Shown here piece after piece: positions 1-8,825 of a stretch of 43,896 bases of DNA. The notes under the pieces were generated by a model. The model did not search any database. It was given only the letters and a program-made list of their open reading frames with translations, and was not told the DNA's origin. This DNA comes from Deltaproteobacteria bacterium (GTDB lineage: Bacteria; Desulfobacterota; Desulfobacteria; Desulfobacterales; UBA11574): the NCBI GenBank assembly GCA_019308685.1, contig JAFDHQ010000001.1, positions 1 to 43,896 of the forward strand. Reading direction: 5' to 3'. How positions within the stretch are numbered: the stretch's first letter is position 1; each line of letters opens with the position of its first letter. The position numbers and the translations under genes are program-made.

Positions 1-114
1 TTGAAAAAGGACAGCAATATCACCTGGTTTTCCGTGAGTGCTGAAAATTTCGAATCCATTCACAACCACAGTGCTTATGCCTCCATTACAGACGGACAAC
101 ATCCACGTCTTTAA
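1..114 (+). CDS. 3' end of an unidentified gene (partial)
   Basis: An open frame enters from the left edge and stops at TAA 112-114, giving 37 visible residues that end in SITDGQHPRL. I do not recognise the family. The stretch is short and could be open by chance; the absence of stops and a protein-like composition are the only support. The neighbouring gene runs the other way, so the two 3' ends would converge. Confidence 0.3.
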   Translation: MKKDSNITWFSVSAENFESIHNHSAYASITDGQHPRL

Positions 115-278
115 TATATTTCCTTGGTTGTAAATTTTGTGCTTTTTGTGGCAAAAAATATCTAAATTTATTGAGTGTGAAGTGCCTTGTATAAGGTATC
201 CTGTCAATTTTATCTAAAATAAATAGCCGGAGCGTAGCGACTCCTTAACTTTAGATCACTTCAAACTTTAGATCACTT
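115..278. other. Convergent intergenic region with a 17-bp tandem repeat
   Basis: This is an AT-rich spacer. It holds a short hairpin near 189-200 (CCTTGTATAAGG) and one around GGAGCGTAGCGACTCC. A tandem pair of the 17-mer AACTTTAGATCACTTCA lies at 247-263 and 264-280; copy 2 differs in the last two bases. The second copy runs to the stop codon of the carboxypeptidase gene. No gene is visible. Confidence 0.5.
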
Positions 279-1569
279 TTAACTCTTCCGGTTTATCCGG
301 GTTAGATTACGTAAAAGTATATCCATGATTGGTTTCGTTGACTTCCCTGGAGTATTCAACAACACCACGAAACAATACAACTCTCCCTTGGTATTTTCAA
401 TATAACCGGCCCTGGTATTGATTCCCTTACCTGGTATTGATTCCCTTAAGGGTCCCGGTTTTGTAAAACGCTTTGCCCGACCGTCGCATAATAGAGTGGT
501 ACGGTTCAAATACTTTAAGGATCTTATAAAGGCTTTTTGCTGAAACCCGGTTTCTTCGTGATATTCCGGAGCCCTCCACCATGATAAGATTTTCGATCTT
601 GAGAGTGTTTTTTGCGAAAGTCAACGCTGAACGAATACCTTTTTCAAGGGTTCCGGGAGGACCGTAAACCTTTGCTCCTGTGGAAATTAGCAATTGGTTG
701 GCGATAAAGTTATTCGAATATTCAAAAAGCTTTGATACGACCTGCATAAATGAGAACCTAGAAAGGTATCTGAAAATGGGTTTGTCGATTTTTTGGTTAA
801 CCTTTCCCATCCGGATAATTCCGTTTGATTTTATTCCTTGTTTTTTCAAGAAATATAAAAAAAGATGGCCGGCATAGAGTGTAAATTCATTTTTTTGAGG
901 GGAAAGTATAATCCTTCCCCGGTCCATGGCAGATGCAGCTATCCTTGACCGTGCAAACGGCAACAGAGGGGTCTGAGTTTCGGCGCTGACATAGGCTCCA
1001 TTTTTATTTCGTCTGAAGTTAACCGTGTTAAAATTTACACACAAGGCCCCGTTCGGTGCATCGTAAGGTTCGAAAGTAGACTCAACTCCGGGAATTAGGA
1101 CAGGGTCCTTGAAATATGAACCATCCAATACCAGATCGTTAATTGTTTTACATTCAGTGTCAAGCCTTTGGATGAGGTGGTTAACCATTTCCATCATCGC
1201 TTCCGAAATGAGAAGTGGATCACCATATCCTTTTATTTTGAGATTATAATCTTGATCCTGGTAGAACTCTGTAGCAAATCTGTATTCCGGCCCCAGATAA
1301 TGGAGGGCGACAAGAGCGGTGAAAATTTTCAGGACAGAGGCCGGAATAAATTGCTTACCGGCATTTTTTGAAAAAACAATCCGGCCGTTCGGGTTTGAAA
1401 CCAGAATTGCATCATGACTCCCGATAAGGTCGTTTAACTTATCGAGTGGTTGGGCCCGAAGATTTTTTGTCCAAACAGATTGAAAAAAACAAAAAAGAAT
1501 CAGGAGAATACATAGTGCAGATTTGAAAGAATTGCCGGTTTTTGATGTGAAATAATTAAATTCCTTCAT
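279..1569 (-). pseudogene. dacB: D-Ala-D-Ala carboxypeptidase (PBP4/DacB, S13 type), frameshifted
   Basis: This is a periplasmic penicillin-binding protein of the S13 family, which trims peptidoglycan stem peptides. The N-terminus (residues 1-40) is a basic segment plus a hydrophobic signal peptide. All three active-site motifs are visible: SxxK as SVLK (S78, K81), SxN as SNN, and KTG within FYKTGTLKG. Just after KTG the frame is broken. The 19-mer CCTGGTATTGATTCCCTTA occurs twice in tandem (411-429, 430-448), and on the coding strand the junction gives ...INTR followed at once by TAA. Removing one copy restores a continuous frame of about 423 aa, whose last 43 residues are read in the other frame (279-410). 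The truncated 380-aa product keeps the catalytic motifs but loses the last strands of the transpeptidase fold. An assembly error is the alternative. Confidence 0.85.
411..448. repeat. 19-bp perfect tandem duplication inside dacB
   Basis: Two identical 19-bp copies lie at 411-429 and 430-448. Because 19 is not a multiple of three, the duplication shifts the frame and creates an immediate stop on the minus strand. Confidence 0.95.
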
Positions 1570-1581
1570 GAGAGAATCGGG

Positions 1582-2022
1582 CTATTTGCTTTCCACAATA
1601 AACGTTACCGGTCCGTCATTGATTAAAAAGACATCCATCATGGATCGGAACCGGCCGGTTTTTACGGAAACACCTTTTTGACGGGCCTGATCGATAAATC
1701 GTTCATAAAGTTTGACCGCCTGATCCTGCCCGGCGGCATGGACAAACGATGGCCTCCGGCCTTTTTTGCAGTCCCCCAGCAAGGTAAATTGAGAGACAAC
1801 CAGCATCTGACCGCCGGCCGCGAGCAAAGAGCGGTTCATTTTACTGTTTTCATCTTCAAAAATTCTCAAGTTTACAATTTTGTCTGCAAGGTAATCGGCA
1901 TCCTCGGATGTGTCTGGTTTTGCAACACCCAAAAGTACCAGAAGGCCCTTGCCAATTTTACCGACAACCTTACCTTCTACGATTACTGAACTTGACTTTA
2001 CTCTTTGTACAACGGCACGCAT
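1582..2022 (-). CDS. dtd: D-aminoacyl-tRNA deacylase
   Basis: This cytoplasmic proofreading enzyme hydrolyses D-aminoacyl-tRNA (and glycyl-tRNA-Ala). It opens with MRAVVQRV, carries the SQFTL motif in mid-protein and NDGPVTF near the C-terminus; the last two form the cross-subunit active site in this family. The length of 146 aa is normal. An upstream ATG at 2028 would add only two residues. I chose 2022 because MRAVVQRV is the family's usual start; there is no clear Shine-Dalgarno for either. It lies 12 bp upstream of the dacB-type gene on the same strand, so the two are probably co-transcribed. Confidence 0.93.
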   Translation of the reverse strand: MRAVVQRVKSSSVIVEGKVVGKIGKGLLVLLGVAKPDTSEDADYLADKIVNLRIFEDENSKMNRSLLAAGGQMLVVSQFTLLGDCKKGRRPSFVHAAGQDQAVKLYERFIDQARQKGVSVKTGRFRSMMDVFLINDGPVTFIVESK

Positions 2023-2028
2023 AATCAT

Positions 2029-2565
2029 ACTTATTGATTTTTTAAGCTATCCTGTCAAGATAGATTTTATCAACAACTTATTTCCCCACTTCCCCAAAAC
2101 CAGTTGGGCCAACAATCCAATTTTCCAATGGATGGACACGAGTTCGAGGTGCCCGCTATCAGCTGCAACTCGGCATATACCGGGTCGACTGAGTTGCTGG
2201 ACGAACTTGCATCTGCAACAAGATCAAGCGAGCCTGGTTGTGATAAATACCGTACTATCTTTATGAAATTTATGAGAAAAAAACATCTTGAATGTCTGTA
2301 ATTAATCAGGCATACTATAAGCGATCTCAAAATAATCTTTTGGCCCAACCTCGGCGTTGGGCCCTCGTTTTAAATCCTCGACATACTTAAGTATGCCTGC
2401 GGGTTAAAACTCGGTCCCGCCTTGATTTTGAACCAAAATCTTTATTTTGAGATCGCTTATAACACAAATTTTTGCTTGGTTTGAAGAAAAGCCATATCCA
2501 TTAAGCGATTCAACAAAAAAATCCCCGACTTTTGAAATAAATATACTTTAAAAGGAACCCATAAT
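2029..2565. other. Divergent intergenic region, mostly repeat
   Basis: This 537-bp gap separates dtd (minus) from the hybrid kinase (plus). Bases 2317-2460 are palindromic element copy A. Bases 2100-2310 are more GC-rich than the rest and are open in two overlapping frames (65 and 92 aa) with no recognisable protein, which could be a gene remnant. The segment before 2566 is AT-rich and ends in the ribosome binding site AAAGGA of the kinase. I could not fix a promoter. Confidence 0.4.
2317..2460 (-). repeat. Palindromic element, copy A
   Basis: This 144-bp fold-back has a perfect 19-bp inverted pair at its ends (2317-2335 with 2442-2460). Inside it is a GC-rich hairpin, GGCCCAAC...GTTGGGCC (2342-2363), and a central long hairpin. 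Read on the minus strand, the apex is CGCAGGCATAC, loop TTAA, then GTATGTCGAGG. The same apex occurs in three other copies at 5091-5236, 9887-10035 and 40908-41063. Confidence 0.8.
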
Positions 2566-5001
2566 ATGAAGAAAACGGCGGGGGAATTGCCGGCGGTCAA
2601 AAAACATTTAAATATTGTACTAGAGAAAATATCAGAAGGAATAATAGAGATTACTCCCGATGGAAGAATTAATTATGCGAATGCAGCGGCCCTTTCCTTA
2701 TTTAATATTTCTGAGGAAAACTTGTTAGGTTCCCATTTTGTCGAAATGTTTACCGGAGATGACCGTCAAAAGGTGTTTAAGCTTTTAAGAGAAGCCGTTG
2801 AAGAACCAAAAACCATACCCGGCGATAGTTCTCTGACTCTTAACGAGCATCGGGTTACCTTAAAAATCCTTTCTATTAATAGTGATGAGCTTACACGTAT
2901 CATTATTCTTAATGATGTAACAGAGAAAGAGCGGTTTGAGGAGAAAATTCGGTTATGTGACCTTGAGCTGAAATTGCACAACCAGGCAAGCCGGGCTCTT
3001 AATTCCAGCCTGAATCTGGATTACGTCCTCGCTACCGTTCTGGAAGAGGTTCGTGGGTTGATGGATGTTGTGGGCAGCTCTATATGGTTAACTGATGAAA
3101 AGACCGGTGACCTAATATGCCGTCAAGCAACCGGTGCTCATGGAGAAACTGTACGCGGCTGGCGGCTGGCACCCGGTAAAGGCCTGGCCGGTTGGGTGGC
3201 AAGGCATGGTAAAAGCTTAATTTCACAAGACAGTTATACCGATGAACGTCACTATAAAGAAGTTGACCTTACTATAGGACGGGATCTGCATTCGGTTCTG
3301 ACGGTTCCATTGCGGATCAAAGGAGATGTGATCGGAGTGGTTCAGGCCGTGGATATGGTAGCCGGCCGCTTCGAAAAGGTAGACCTGAAATTACTGGAGA
3401 CACTGGCCGGGTCTGCAGCGATCGCTATTGAGAATGCGCGGTTGTATGAAGAAGCACAAAAAGAGATTGCCGTTCGTAAAAAGACTGAAAAGGCGCTCCG
3501 CGAGAGTGAGAATAGATATCGTACGGTCCTTGAAGCAAATCCGGATTCCGTTATTGTTTATGACATGGAAGGGAAGGTAACCTATTTGAACCCAACATTC
3601 ACAAGGGTTTTTGGATGGAAACTGGAAGATCGTTTCGGTAAAAAAATGGACATGTTTGTGCCTGAAGAGGATTGGCCTGACACCAAGCTAATGATAAAAA
3701 AGGTACTGGCTGGAGAAAATGTTACAGGCATTGAAACACACCGTTACAGTAAAGAAGGCCATATTATCCCTGTGAGCATTAGTGGCGCCATATATAAGGA
3801 TCGTGACGGCAATCCTGCAGGATGTGTGGTGAATTTACGAGACATCAGTGAGCAGAAGAAATTGGAAGCTCAAATCCAACAATCCCAAAAAATGGAGGCA
3901 ATTGGTACTTTGGCCGGCGGAATAGCCCACGATTATAATAACCTGCTTATGGGTATTCTGGGAAATGTATCTCTCATATCTCTCGATTTTGATTCCGACC
4001 ACCCATACTATAAAAAACTTAAAAACATCGAAAAACATGTCCGAAGTGGAGCTGATCTTACCAAACAGCTTTTAGGATTCGCTAAAGGGGGAAAATACGA
4101 GGTCAAACCGGTTGATATTAATGATCTGCTCGAGAGAAGTTCAAATATGTTCAGTCGAACCCGAAAGGAGATCAGAATTCATAAAAAATATCAAAAAAAT
4201 ATCTGGTCTATAGAGGCAGATCTGAGTCAAATTGAACAGGTATTGTTAAATCTCTATGTGAATGCCGCACAGGCGATGCCCGATGGCGGAAATTTATATC
4301 TTCAAACAGAAAATGTTACACTCAACGAGAACTATGTTAGACATCTAAATGCTAAAAAAGGCGATTATGTGAAGATATCCGTTAAAGATACCGGAGTGGG
4401 TATGGATGAAGATACCCTAAAAAGGATATTCGATCCATTTTTTACTACAAAGGACAGGGCCAGGGGAACAGGGCTTGGCCTTGCTTCTGCTTATGGCATA
4501 ATCAAGAATCATGGCGGAATTATTAACGCTCATAGTATAATCGGGCAAGGATCTACCTTTGACGTTTACCTGCCTGCATCAACAAGGAAGATTGTACAAA
4601 AGGGAGAGCTAAACCGGGAGATCTTAAAGGGATCTGAGACGATTCTTCTAATAGATGACGAAGAGATCATTCTTGATATTGGAGAACAGATTCTGGAGAG
4701 ATTGGGTTACCGGGCGTTAACGGCCAGAAGTGGAAAAGAAGCGATTGAAATCTATCGGGCAAATAAAAGTAAAATTAATATCGTTATCCTGGACATGATC
4801 ATGCCTGACATGGGGGGTGGGGAGACTTATGACAGACTGAAAAAAATAAATCCTGAAATTAAGGTTCTTCTTTCCAGTGGATACAGCATAAATGGACAGG
4901 CTTCTGAAATAATGAATCGCGGGTGCAACGGCTTTATTCAGAAACCATTTAATGTGGAACAACTGTCTATGAAAATCAGGGGAATTCTGAGTAATGAATA
5001 A
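2566..5001 (+). CDS. Hybrid histidine kinase, PAS-GAF-PAS-HisKA-HATPase-REC
   Basis: This 811-aa sensor has no membrane segment and is therefore cytoplasmic. Order: PAS (about 15-125), GAF (about 140-295), a short coiled linker, PAS (about 315-425), HisKA with phospho-acceptor H455 in GGIAHDYNN, HATPase_c with DTGVGMDED (N/G1 region) and GTGLGLA (G2), then a C-terminal REC domain with D743 in VILDMIMPD and the KP pair in IQKPF. The HisKA type (AHDYNNLL) is the group seen in orphan hybrid kinases. The ribosome binding site AAAGGA lies 9-14 bases before ATG. No partner regulator lies beside it; the output is presumably through the attached receiver and an unlinked target. The ligand is unknown. 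Confidence 0.9.
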   Translation: MKKTAGELPAVKKHLNIVLEKISEGIIEITPDGRINYANAAALSLFNISEENLLGSHFVEMFTGDDRQKVFKLLREAVEEPKTIPGDSSLTLNEHRVTLKILSINSDELTRIIILNDVTEKERFEEKIRLCDLELKLHNQASRALNSSLNLDYVLATVLEEVRGLMDVVGSSIWLTDEKTGDLICRQATGAHGETVRGWRLAPGKGLAGWVARHGKSLISQDSYTDERHYKEVDLTIGRDLHSVLTVPLRIKGDVIGVVQAVDMVAGRFEKVDLKLLETLAGSAAIAIENARLYEEAQKEIAVRKKTEKALRESENRYRTVLEANPDSVIVYDMEGKVTYLNPTFTRVFGWKLEDRFGKKMDMFVPEEDWPDTKLMIKKVLAGENVTGIETHRYSKEGHIIPVSISGAIYKDRDGNPAGCVVNLRDISEQKKLEAQIQQSQKMEAIGTLAGGIAHDYNNLLMGILGNVSLISLDFDSDHPYYKKLKNIEKHVRSGADLTKQLLGFAKGGKYEVKPVDINDLLERSSNMFSRTRKEIRIHKKYQKNIWSIEADLSQIEQVLLNLYVNAAQAMPDGGNLYLQTENVTLNENYVRHLNAKKGDYVKISVKDTGVGMDEDTLKRIFDPFFTTKDRARGTGLGLASAYGIIKNHGGIINAHSIIGQGSTFDVYLPASTRKIVQKGELNREILKGSETILLIDDEEIILDIGEQILERLGYRALTARSGKEAIEIYRANKSKINIVILDMIMPDMGGGETYDRLKKINPEIKVLLSSGYSINGQASEIMNRGCNGFIQKPFNVEQLSMKIRGILSNE

Positions 5002-5090
5002 TTGTTATTTGAGGGAAAAAAAGAGTTTTTTGTATTGTTGACAAGAACCGGAGACAAAAGTATTCTGTAAAAGAATTTGATGTGATGTGT

Positions 5091-5236
5091 AGAAGTGGTT
5101 TCAAAACCTCCCCTCAGGCCCAATTTCTGTGTTGGACCGAGGGATTCAATACTCGAAATATTAAATATATTCCTGCGTTTGAATCCTTCGGTCCGCCTTG
5201 ACTTTGAACCTGATTGAAGGTTTTGAAAACACTTCT
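5091..5236 (-). repeat. Palindromic element, copy B
   Basis: This 146-bp fold-back has terminal arms at 5091-5109 and 5218-5236 that match at 18 of 19 positions. On the minus strand the apex starts CGCAGGAATAT and ends ATATTTCGAG, flanked by GGATTCAA and TTGAATCC, which pair. The arms are unrelated in sequence to those of copies A, C and D. An apparent ATG-like start for yqgE at 5198 lies inside this element and is not used here. Confidence 0.75.
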
Positions 5237-5263
5237 AAGATAAAAAAATCCACGGAGCAACAT

Positions 5264-5833
5264 ATGGAAAACAATTCTTCGGTTTCTTTTAAAGGACAGT
5301 TTTTAATGGCGATGCCTTTATTGGTTGATCATAACTTCTATCAAACAGTAACCTGTATTTGTGAATATACCCCGGCAGGCGCTGTGGGAATTGTTGTCAA
5401 CCGGGTTCACCCCTCATTGTCCGGGAAGGATATTTTTAATGAACTTAATATAGAGTATACTTCTGACACAGAATCGATTCCAATCCATATTGGCGGACCG
5501 GTTCATATGGGTGAAATATTTGTTCTCCATCGTGCTCCATTTGGCTGGGAAGGTTGCTTTATGGTTACTTCTACTTTAGCAATGAGTAACACCAGAGATA
5601 TCTTAGAAGCGGTTGCAATGGGTAGAGGTCCGGAATCTTTTATTATCGCTTTGGGATGTGCAGGCTGGGGACCGGGACAGTTGGAATCAGAAATAAAGCA
5701 AAATGCATGGCTGACCGCTCCCATTTTTGAAGAAATTATATTTAGTATGCCGATTGAGACAAGATGGGAGGAGGCGATAAGAAAGGTCGGGGTAGATCCG
5801 GCCATGCTTTTAGCTACATCAGGTAATGCATGA
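5264..5833 (+). CDS. YqgE/AlgH family protein
   Basis: This 189-aa member of the YqgE/AlgH (DUF179) family has no firmly assigned biochemical role. Typical family segments are visible: FKGQFLMAMP near the start, GAVGIVVNR, IGGPV, and GCAGWGPGQLE followed by NAWL. I chose ATG 5264 because GGAG at 5254-5257 is well spaced and the protein then starts with the usual MENNSSVSFKGQFL. The longer frame back to 5198 would translate part of palindromic element B. It sits alone between the hybrid kinase and a minus-strand small gene, so there is no operon context to suggest a job. Confidence 0.9.
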   Translation: MENNSSVSFKGQFLMAMPLLVDHNFYQTVTCICEYTPAGAVGIVVNRVHPSLSGKDIFNELNIEYTSDTESIPIHIGGPVHMGEIFVLHRAPFGWEGCFMVTSTLAMSNTRDILEAVAMGRGPESFIIALGCAGWGPGQLESEIKQNAWLTAPIFEEIIFSMPIETRWEEAIRKVGVDPAMLLATSGNA

Positions 5834-6029
5834 AGAATTTATTTTTGCTTAATTTCAATGAGCTTAAACCTAAGCCTTACAAACTAAAACTTGAGCTGCT
5901 GAGGCACAATCTTCCTTTCGGTCTTCTGTCTATTGCAACAAACTTATTTCTTATGAGCCCTTTGCAAAACGCCCCCTTTTGCCCAATCCCGGCGCCTGCC
6001 CCATGGAAGGGGTAAGGCTCAAATTTTAA

Positions 6030-6051
6030 CCCGCCACCGAACTTTGGCGGG
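6030..6051 (-). terminator. Hairpin terminator of the small Cys-rich gene
   Basis: On the minus strand a 7-bp GC stem, CCCGCCA with TGGCGGG, is followed by TTAAAATTT. It lies 25 bp past the stop codon of the small gene at 6076-6225. The T-run is weak. Confidence 0.5.
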
Positions 6052-6075
6052 TGAATCCTCACATAGAAAAATCAT

Positions 6076-6225
6076 CTATTTATGTTTTGTTTTACTTTGT
6101 TTTTTTGTTTTCTTTTTTTTAAGACAGATTTTGTCCTTCTTTACAAATGCACAGAGCTTGGGATTATAATATTCTTTGCAATTTAAGGGATTATACAGCG
6201 GACATTCAGGATATTTTTCTGACAT
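6076..6225 (-). CDS. Small Cys-rich, Lys-tailed protein (49 aa)
   Basis: An ATG at 6225-6223 opens a 49-codon frame ending in TAG at 6078-6076. The protein starts MSEKYPECPLYNPLNCKEYY and has four cysteines at 8, 16, 25 and 34, spaced C-x7-C-x8-C-x8-C. It ends in a strongly basic Lys/Gln tail. The even cysteine spacing followed by a positively charged tail suggests a metal-binding or nucleic-acid-binding mini-protein; from memory, similar short proteins occur in other Desulfobacterota. AAGGAA lies about 13 bases before ATG, and a hairpin terminator follows. The neighbours give no hint of function. I infer that it is a real gene from the Cys pattern, ribosome binding site and terminator together. 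Confidence 0.6.
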   Translation of the reverse strand: MSEKYPECPLYNPLNCKEYYNPKLCAFVKKDKICLKKKKTKKQSKTKHK

Positions 6226-6555
6226 AGACTAAAATTTTCCTTAATAGTTTTTATCCGGAATAGCGGATTTTTTCTTATGTGTTTCAAAAGCAATAAACTA
6301 ATAGCATGAAATCTTAAATTTTACAAGGTATTATACTCACACCATAAATTTTATGCGCTTCCGGTGTGATTTTTCACTAAAGAGTTACTTGTCTATGAAC
6401 CGGTATCCTTTCCAAAAATCTAACCGGTAACAAAAAAGTTCAAAATAAATCGCTTTGACAATTAATTCGATACATTGTAATAAAAAGCGCCAACATCAGA
6501 GCTATTTTTTAAATAAAATTTTAAATGTTTTAACAAAATATAAAATTTCACCAGA
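6226..6555. other. AT-rich divergent intergenic region
   Basis: This is the 330-bp gap between the small Cys gene (minus) and the dynamin-like gene (plus). Apart from the promoter at 6455-6483 I see no gene, repeat or riboswitch. Confidence 0.5.
6455..6483 (+). promoter_or_regulatory. Sigma-70 type promoter for the dynamin-ParA pair
   Basis: A perfect -35 box TTGACA (6455-6460), a 17-bp spacer and TAATAA (6478-6483) put the transcript start near 6490, about 66 bases before the ATG at 6556. Confidence 0.6.
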
Positions 6556-8808
6556 ATGAATACATTTAAATCACTTAAGAAAGAACTTTTACAGATGAAT
6601 CAGGACATTTCGGCTCTTTTTACCGATGCCGGATCGATAACCGGAATGCCTGATGATTCATTTGCAGATTGGCAAAAGACATGCAGCACTATTTATAAAC
6701 AAATGTCGGAACAAATTATTCGTGTTGCTGTTGTGGGAACCATTAAATCCGGTAAAAGCTCGTTTATCAATTCACTTTTCAAAGGAGATTATTTAAAACG
6801 GGGCGCAGGGGTTGTTACATCGATTATTACACGGGTGCGGGGTGGAGAAAACCTTAAAGCCAAGCTTTGGTTTAAATCCTGGGATGAAGTTAATTCCGAG
6901 ATAGATCAGGCCCTGGCTCTATTTCCATCTTTAGATTGGCGTACCCAAAAGAACAGGTTCGACATCAGGCGAACAGGCGAGCGAATTGATCTTCAGAAGG
7001 CATTATCCACTTTGGGCACAGAACATCTATTTACCAATTATTCCCGAAATCTTAACAGTGTTCTTCTAACTTCATACATTAAAGGATATGAAAAGGTGAA
7101 GGACATGATTTCCTCAGATAGATTAACGAGTTATTATGAGGACAACAAGTTTGCAGAACACTGGACTTTTGTGGGTGACGGATCTATGGCGATCTATCTT
7201 AAGGATATTGAACTGGAAATTGATTCAGGAAATATTGACTCCAATATAGAAATTGCCGACTGCCAGGGAAGCGATTCTCCCAATCCCCTTCATCTTGCCA
7301 TGATCCAGGATTATTTGATTTTAACTCATCTTATTATTTATGTGGTTAGCAGCAGAACCGGACTTCGGGAGGCCGATATCAAATTTTTATCCATAATAAA
7401 AAAAATGGGGATTATGGATAACATTTTGTTCATTATCAATTGTGATTTCAGCGAGCATGAATCGATCAACGACCTTCAAGTCCTGGTTAAAAAAGTAAAA
7501 GAAGAGCTTTCAATGATAAAACCGGATCCCGAGGTTTATTCAATATCAGCGCTTTTTAATCTTTTTAAAGTGAAAAATGAAAACCTGTCGCAAAAAGATA
7601 GTCTGAGACTGGCGCAATGGAAAAAAGAAAAAGAACTTATAGCCTTTTCAAGCCATGAAACAGAGCGTTTTGAATCATTATTTTATAATAAACTGACCCG
7701 GGGCAGCCATTTTCTGCTTTTGAAAAACCATCTCGAACGTCTAAGTGTGATTTTATCGGGAATGACCCATTGGATTTTAGTCCATCAGAATATTTTTGCC
7801 AAAGATGCTGATAGTGCAAATGAAATCATTGAAACGATAAAACATAACCAGATAAGAATGAATAAGATCACGTCGATGATGAAAAATACCCTTGATGGCT
7901 CTATTCAAAAGATAAAGGACGAGTTAAAAGCGGACATTGATCGTTATTTTGACCTGCGATCCGGAGATCTTTTGGGTGATATTGTTGAATTTGTCAGAAG
8001 CTATACCGTGCCGTATCAAAATTATGAAGAAAATCTTAAAGTTGCAGGTTTCTCAAACACGCTATACCTAATTTTTCAGGAATTCAAGCAGGCGCTTGGC
8101 ACCTACATGGCCGAAACAATAAATCCTGAAGTGATTCGTTTTGTGAGGGAAAAAGAGACACGGATAAAGGAATATTTTGACTCCGTTAACAGTTCATTCG
8201 ATGTCATGGTACAGGATGCTATTGTTGAATATAACAAGATGATGGGAAATTTTGGAATCAACAAGTCTCCAAAGAACCAGGAAAGGATCAGGTTGCTTGA
8301 CATCGACTCGATAAAGGGTATCGCCGGATTAGCGCTTCCTCCTGCAGTTGCGTCCATGAATTATACGGCAAGAATGAAAACCGAAGCCGTCATACGTCTC
8401 GGATTTTATACCGTTCTTAAGTTTTTTAAAAAATTTTTAAAAAAACCGATTCGAAGTAAAAACGAACAGGAAGTACTGGCATTGAAGGATGGCGTTCTGC
8501 GAGTGAAACGGGAAACAGAAAAATCGGTGGTTTTTCATTTCAAGGACTATCAGGAGAACATCAAATTTCAATATATATATAAACTTATTGAAGCGGCATC
8601 CAATAGCCTTTACGAAGCCCTAACCGATCGTTTCCGGGTTTATGTTACAGATCTTTCCGATATCTTAGAACTAATAAACAACAAGCTCGTTGACAAACAA
8701 CGGGCTTTTGAAATCCTGAAAGAGATGGAACAGACGTCTTTGAGAATCGATGAACGGATAAATATAATAAGAGAAAAGTTAGAATCCATCGGATTGACTG
8801 ATGATTAG
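6556..8808 (+). CDS. Dynamin-like GTPase
   Basis: This 750-aa large GTPase belongs to the bacterial dynamin-like group, proteins that assemble on membranes and remodel them. The P-loop GTIKSGKSS is at about 61-70. The switch threonine is in GVVTSIITRV just after it, G3 is DCQGSDSP with D235, and the G4-like motif is NCDF (N295, D297), a departure from the usual NKxD/TKxD. A long helical stalk follows (about 370-580), then a hydrophobic stretch near 595-610 (GIAGLALPPAVAS) that could be a membrane paddle, and a final coiled segment. No signal peptide or clear transmembrane helix is present. The Shine-Dalgarno is poor. It ends 17 bp before a ParA-type gene, so the two look like one unit. The physiological role is unknown. 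Confidence 0.8.
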   Translation: MNTFKSLKKELLQMNQDISALFTDAGSITGMPDDSFADWQKTCSTIYKQMSEQIIRVAVVGTIKSGKSSFINSLFKGDYLKRGAGVVTSIITRVRGGENLKAKLWFKSWDEVNSEIDQALALFPSLDWRTQKNRFDIRRTGERIDLQKALSTLGTEHLFTNYSRNLNSVLLTSYIKGYEKVKDMISSDRLTSYYEDNKFAEHWTFVGDGSMAIYLKDIELEIDSGNIDSNIEIADCQGSDSPNPLHLAMIQDYLILTHLIIYVVSSRTGLREADIKFLSIIKKMGIMDNILFIINCDFSEHESINDLQVLVKKVKEELSMIKPDPEVYSISALFNLFKVKNENLSQKDSLRLAQWKKEKELIAFSSHETERFESLFYNKLTRGSHFLLLKNHLERLSVILSGMTHWILVHQNIFAKDADSANEIIETIKHNQIRMNKITSMMKNTLDGSIQKIKDELKADIDRYFDLRSGDLLGDIVEFVRSYTVPYQNYEENLKVAGFSNTLYLIFQEFKQALGTYMAETINPEVIRFVREKETRIKEYFDSVNSSFDVMVQDAIVEYNKMMGNFGINKSPKNQERIRLLDIDSIKGIAGLALPPAVASMNYTARMKTEAVIRLGFYTVLKFFKKFLKKPIRSKNEQEVLALKDGVLRVKRETEKSVVFHFKDYQENIKFQYIYKLIEAASNSLYEALTDRFRVYVTDLSDILELINNKLVDKQRAFEILKEMEQTSLRIDERINIIREKLESIGLTDD

Positions 8809-8825
8809 AAAGGGAGGTGTTAATT

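Noticed and set aside
2070-2348. Possible small proteins in both directions before element A
   Set aside because: They have no ribosome binding site, no recognisable composition and overlap each other; at most a gene remnant.
5830-6015. 61-aa plus-strand frame after yqgE
   Set aside because: No Shine-Dalgarno, and it continues into a hairpin-rich region; nothing protein-like in it.
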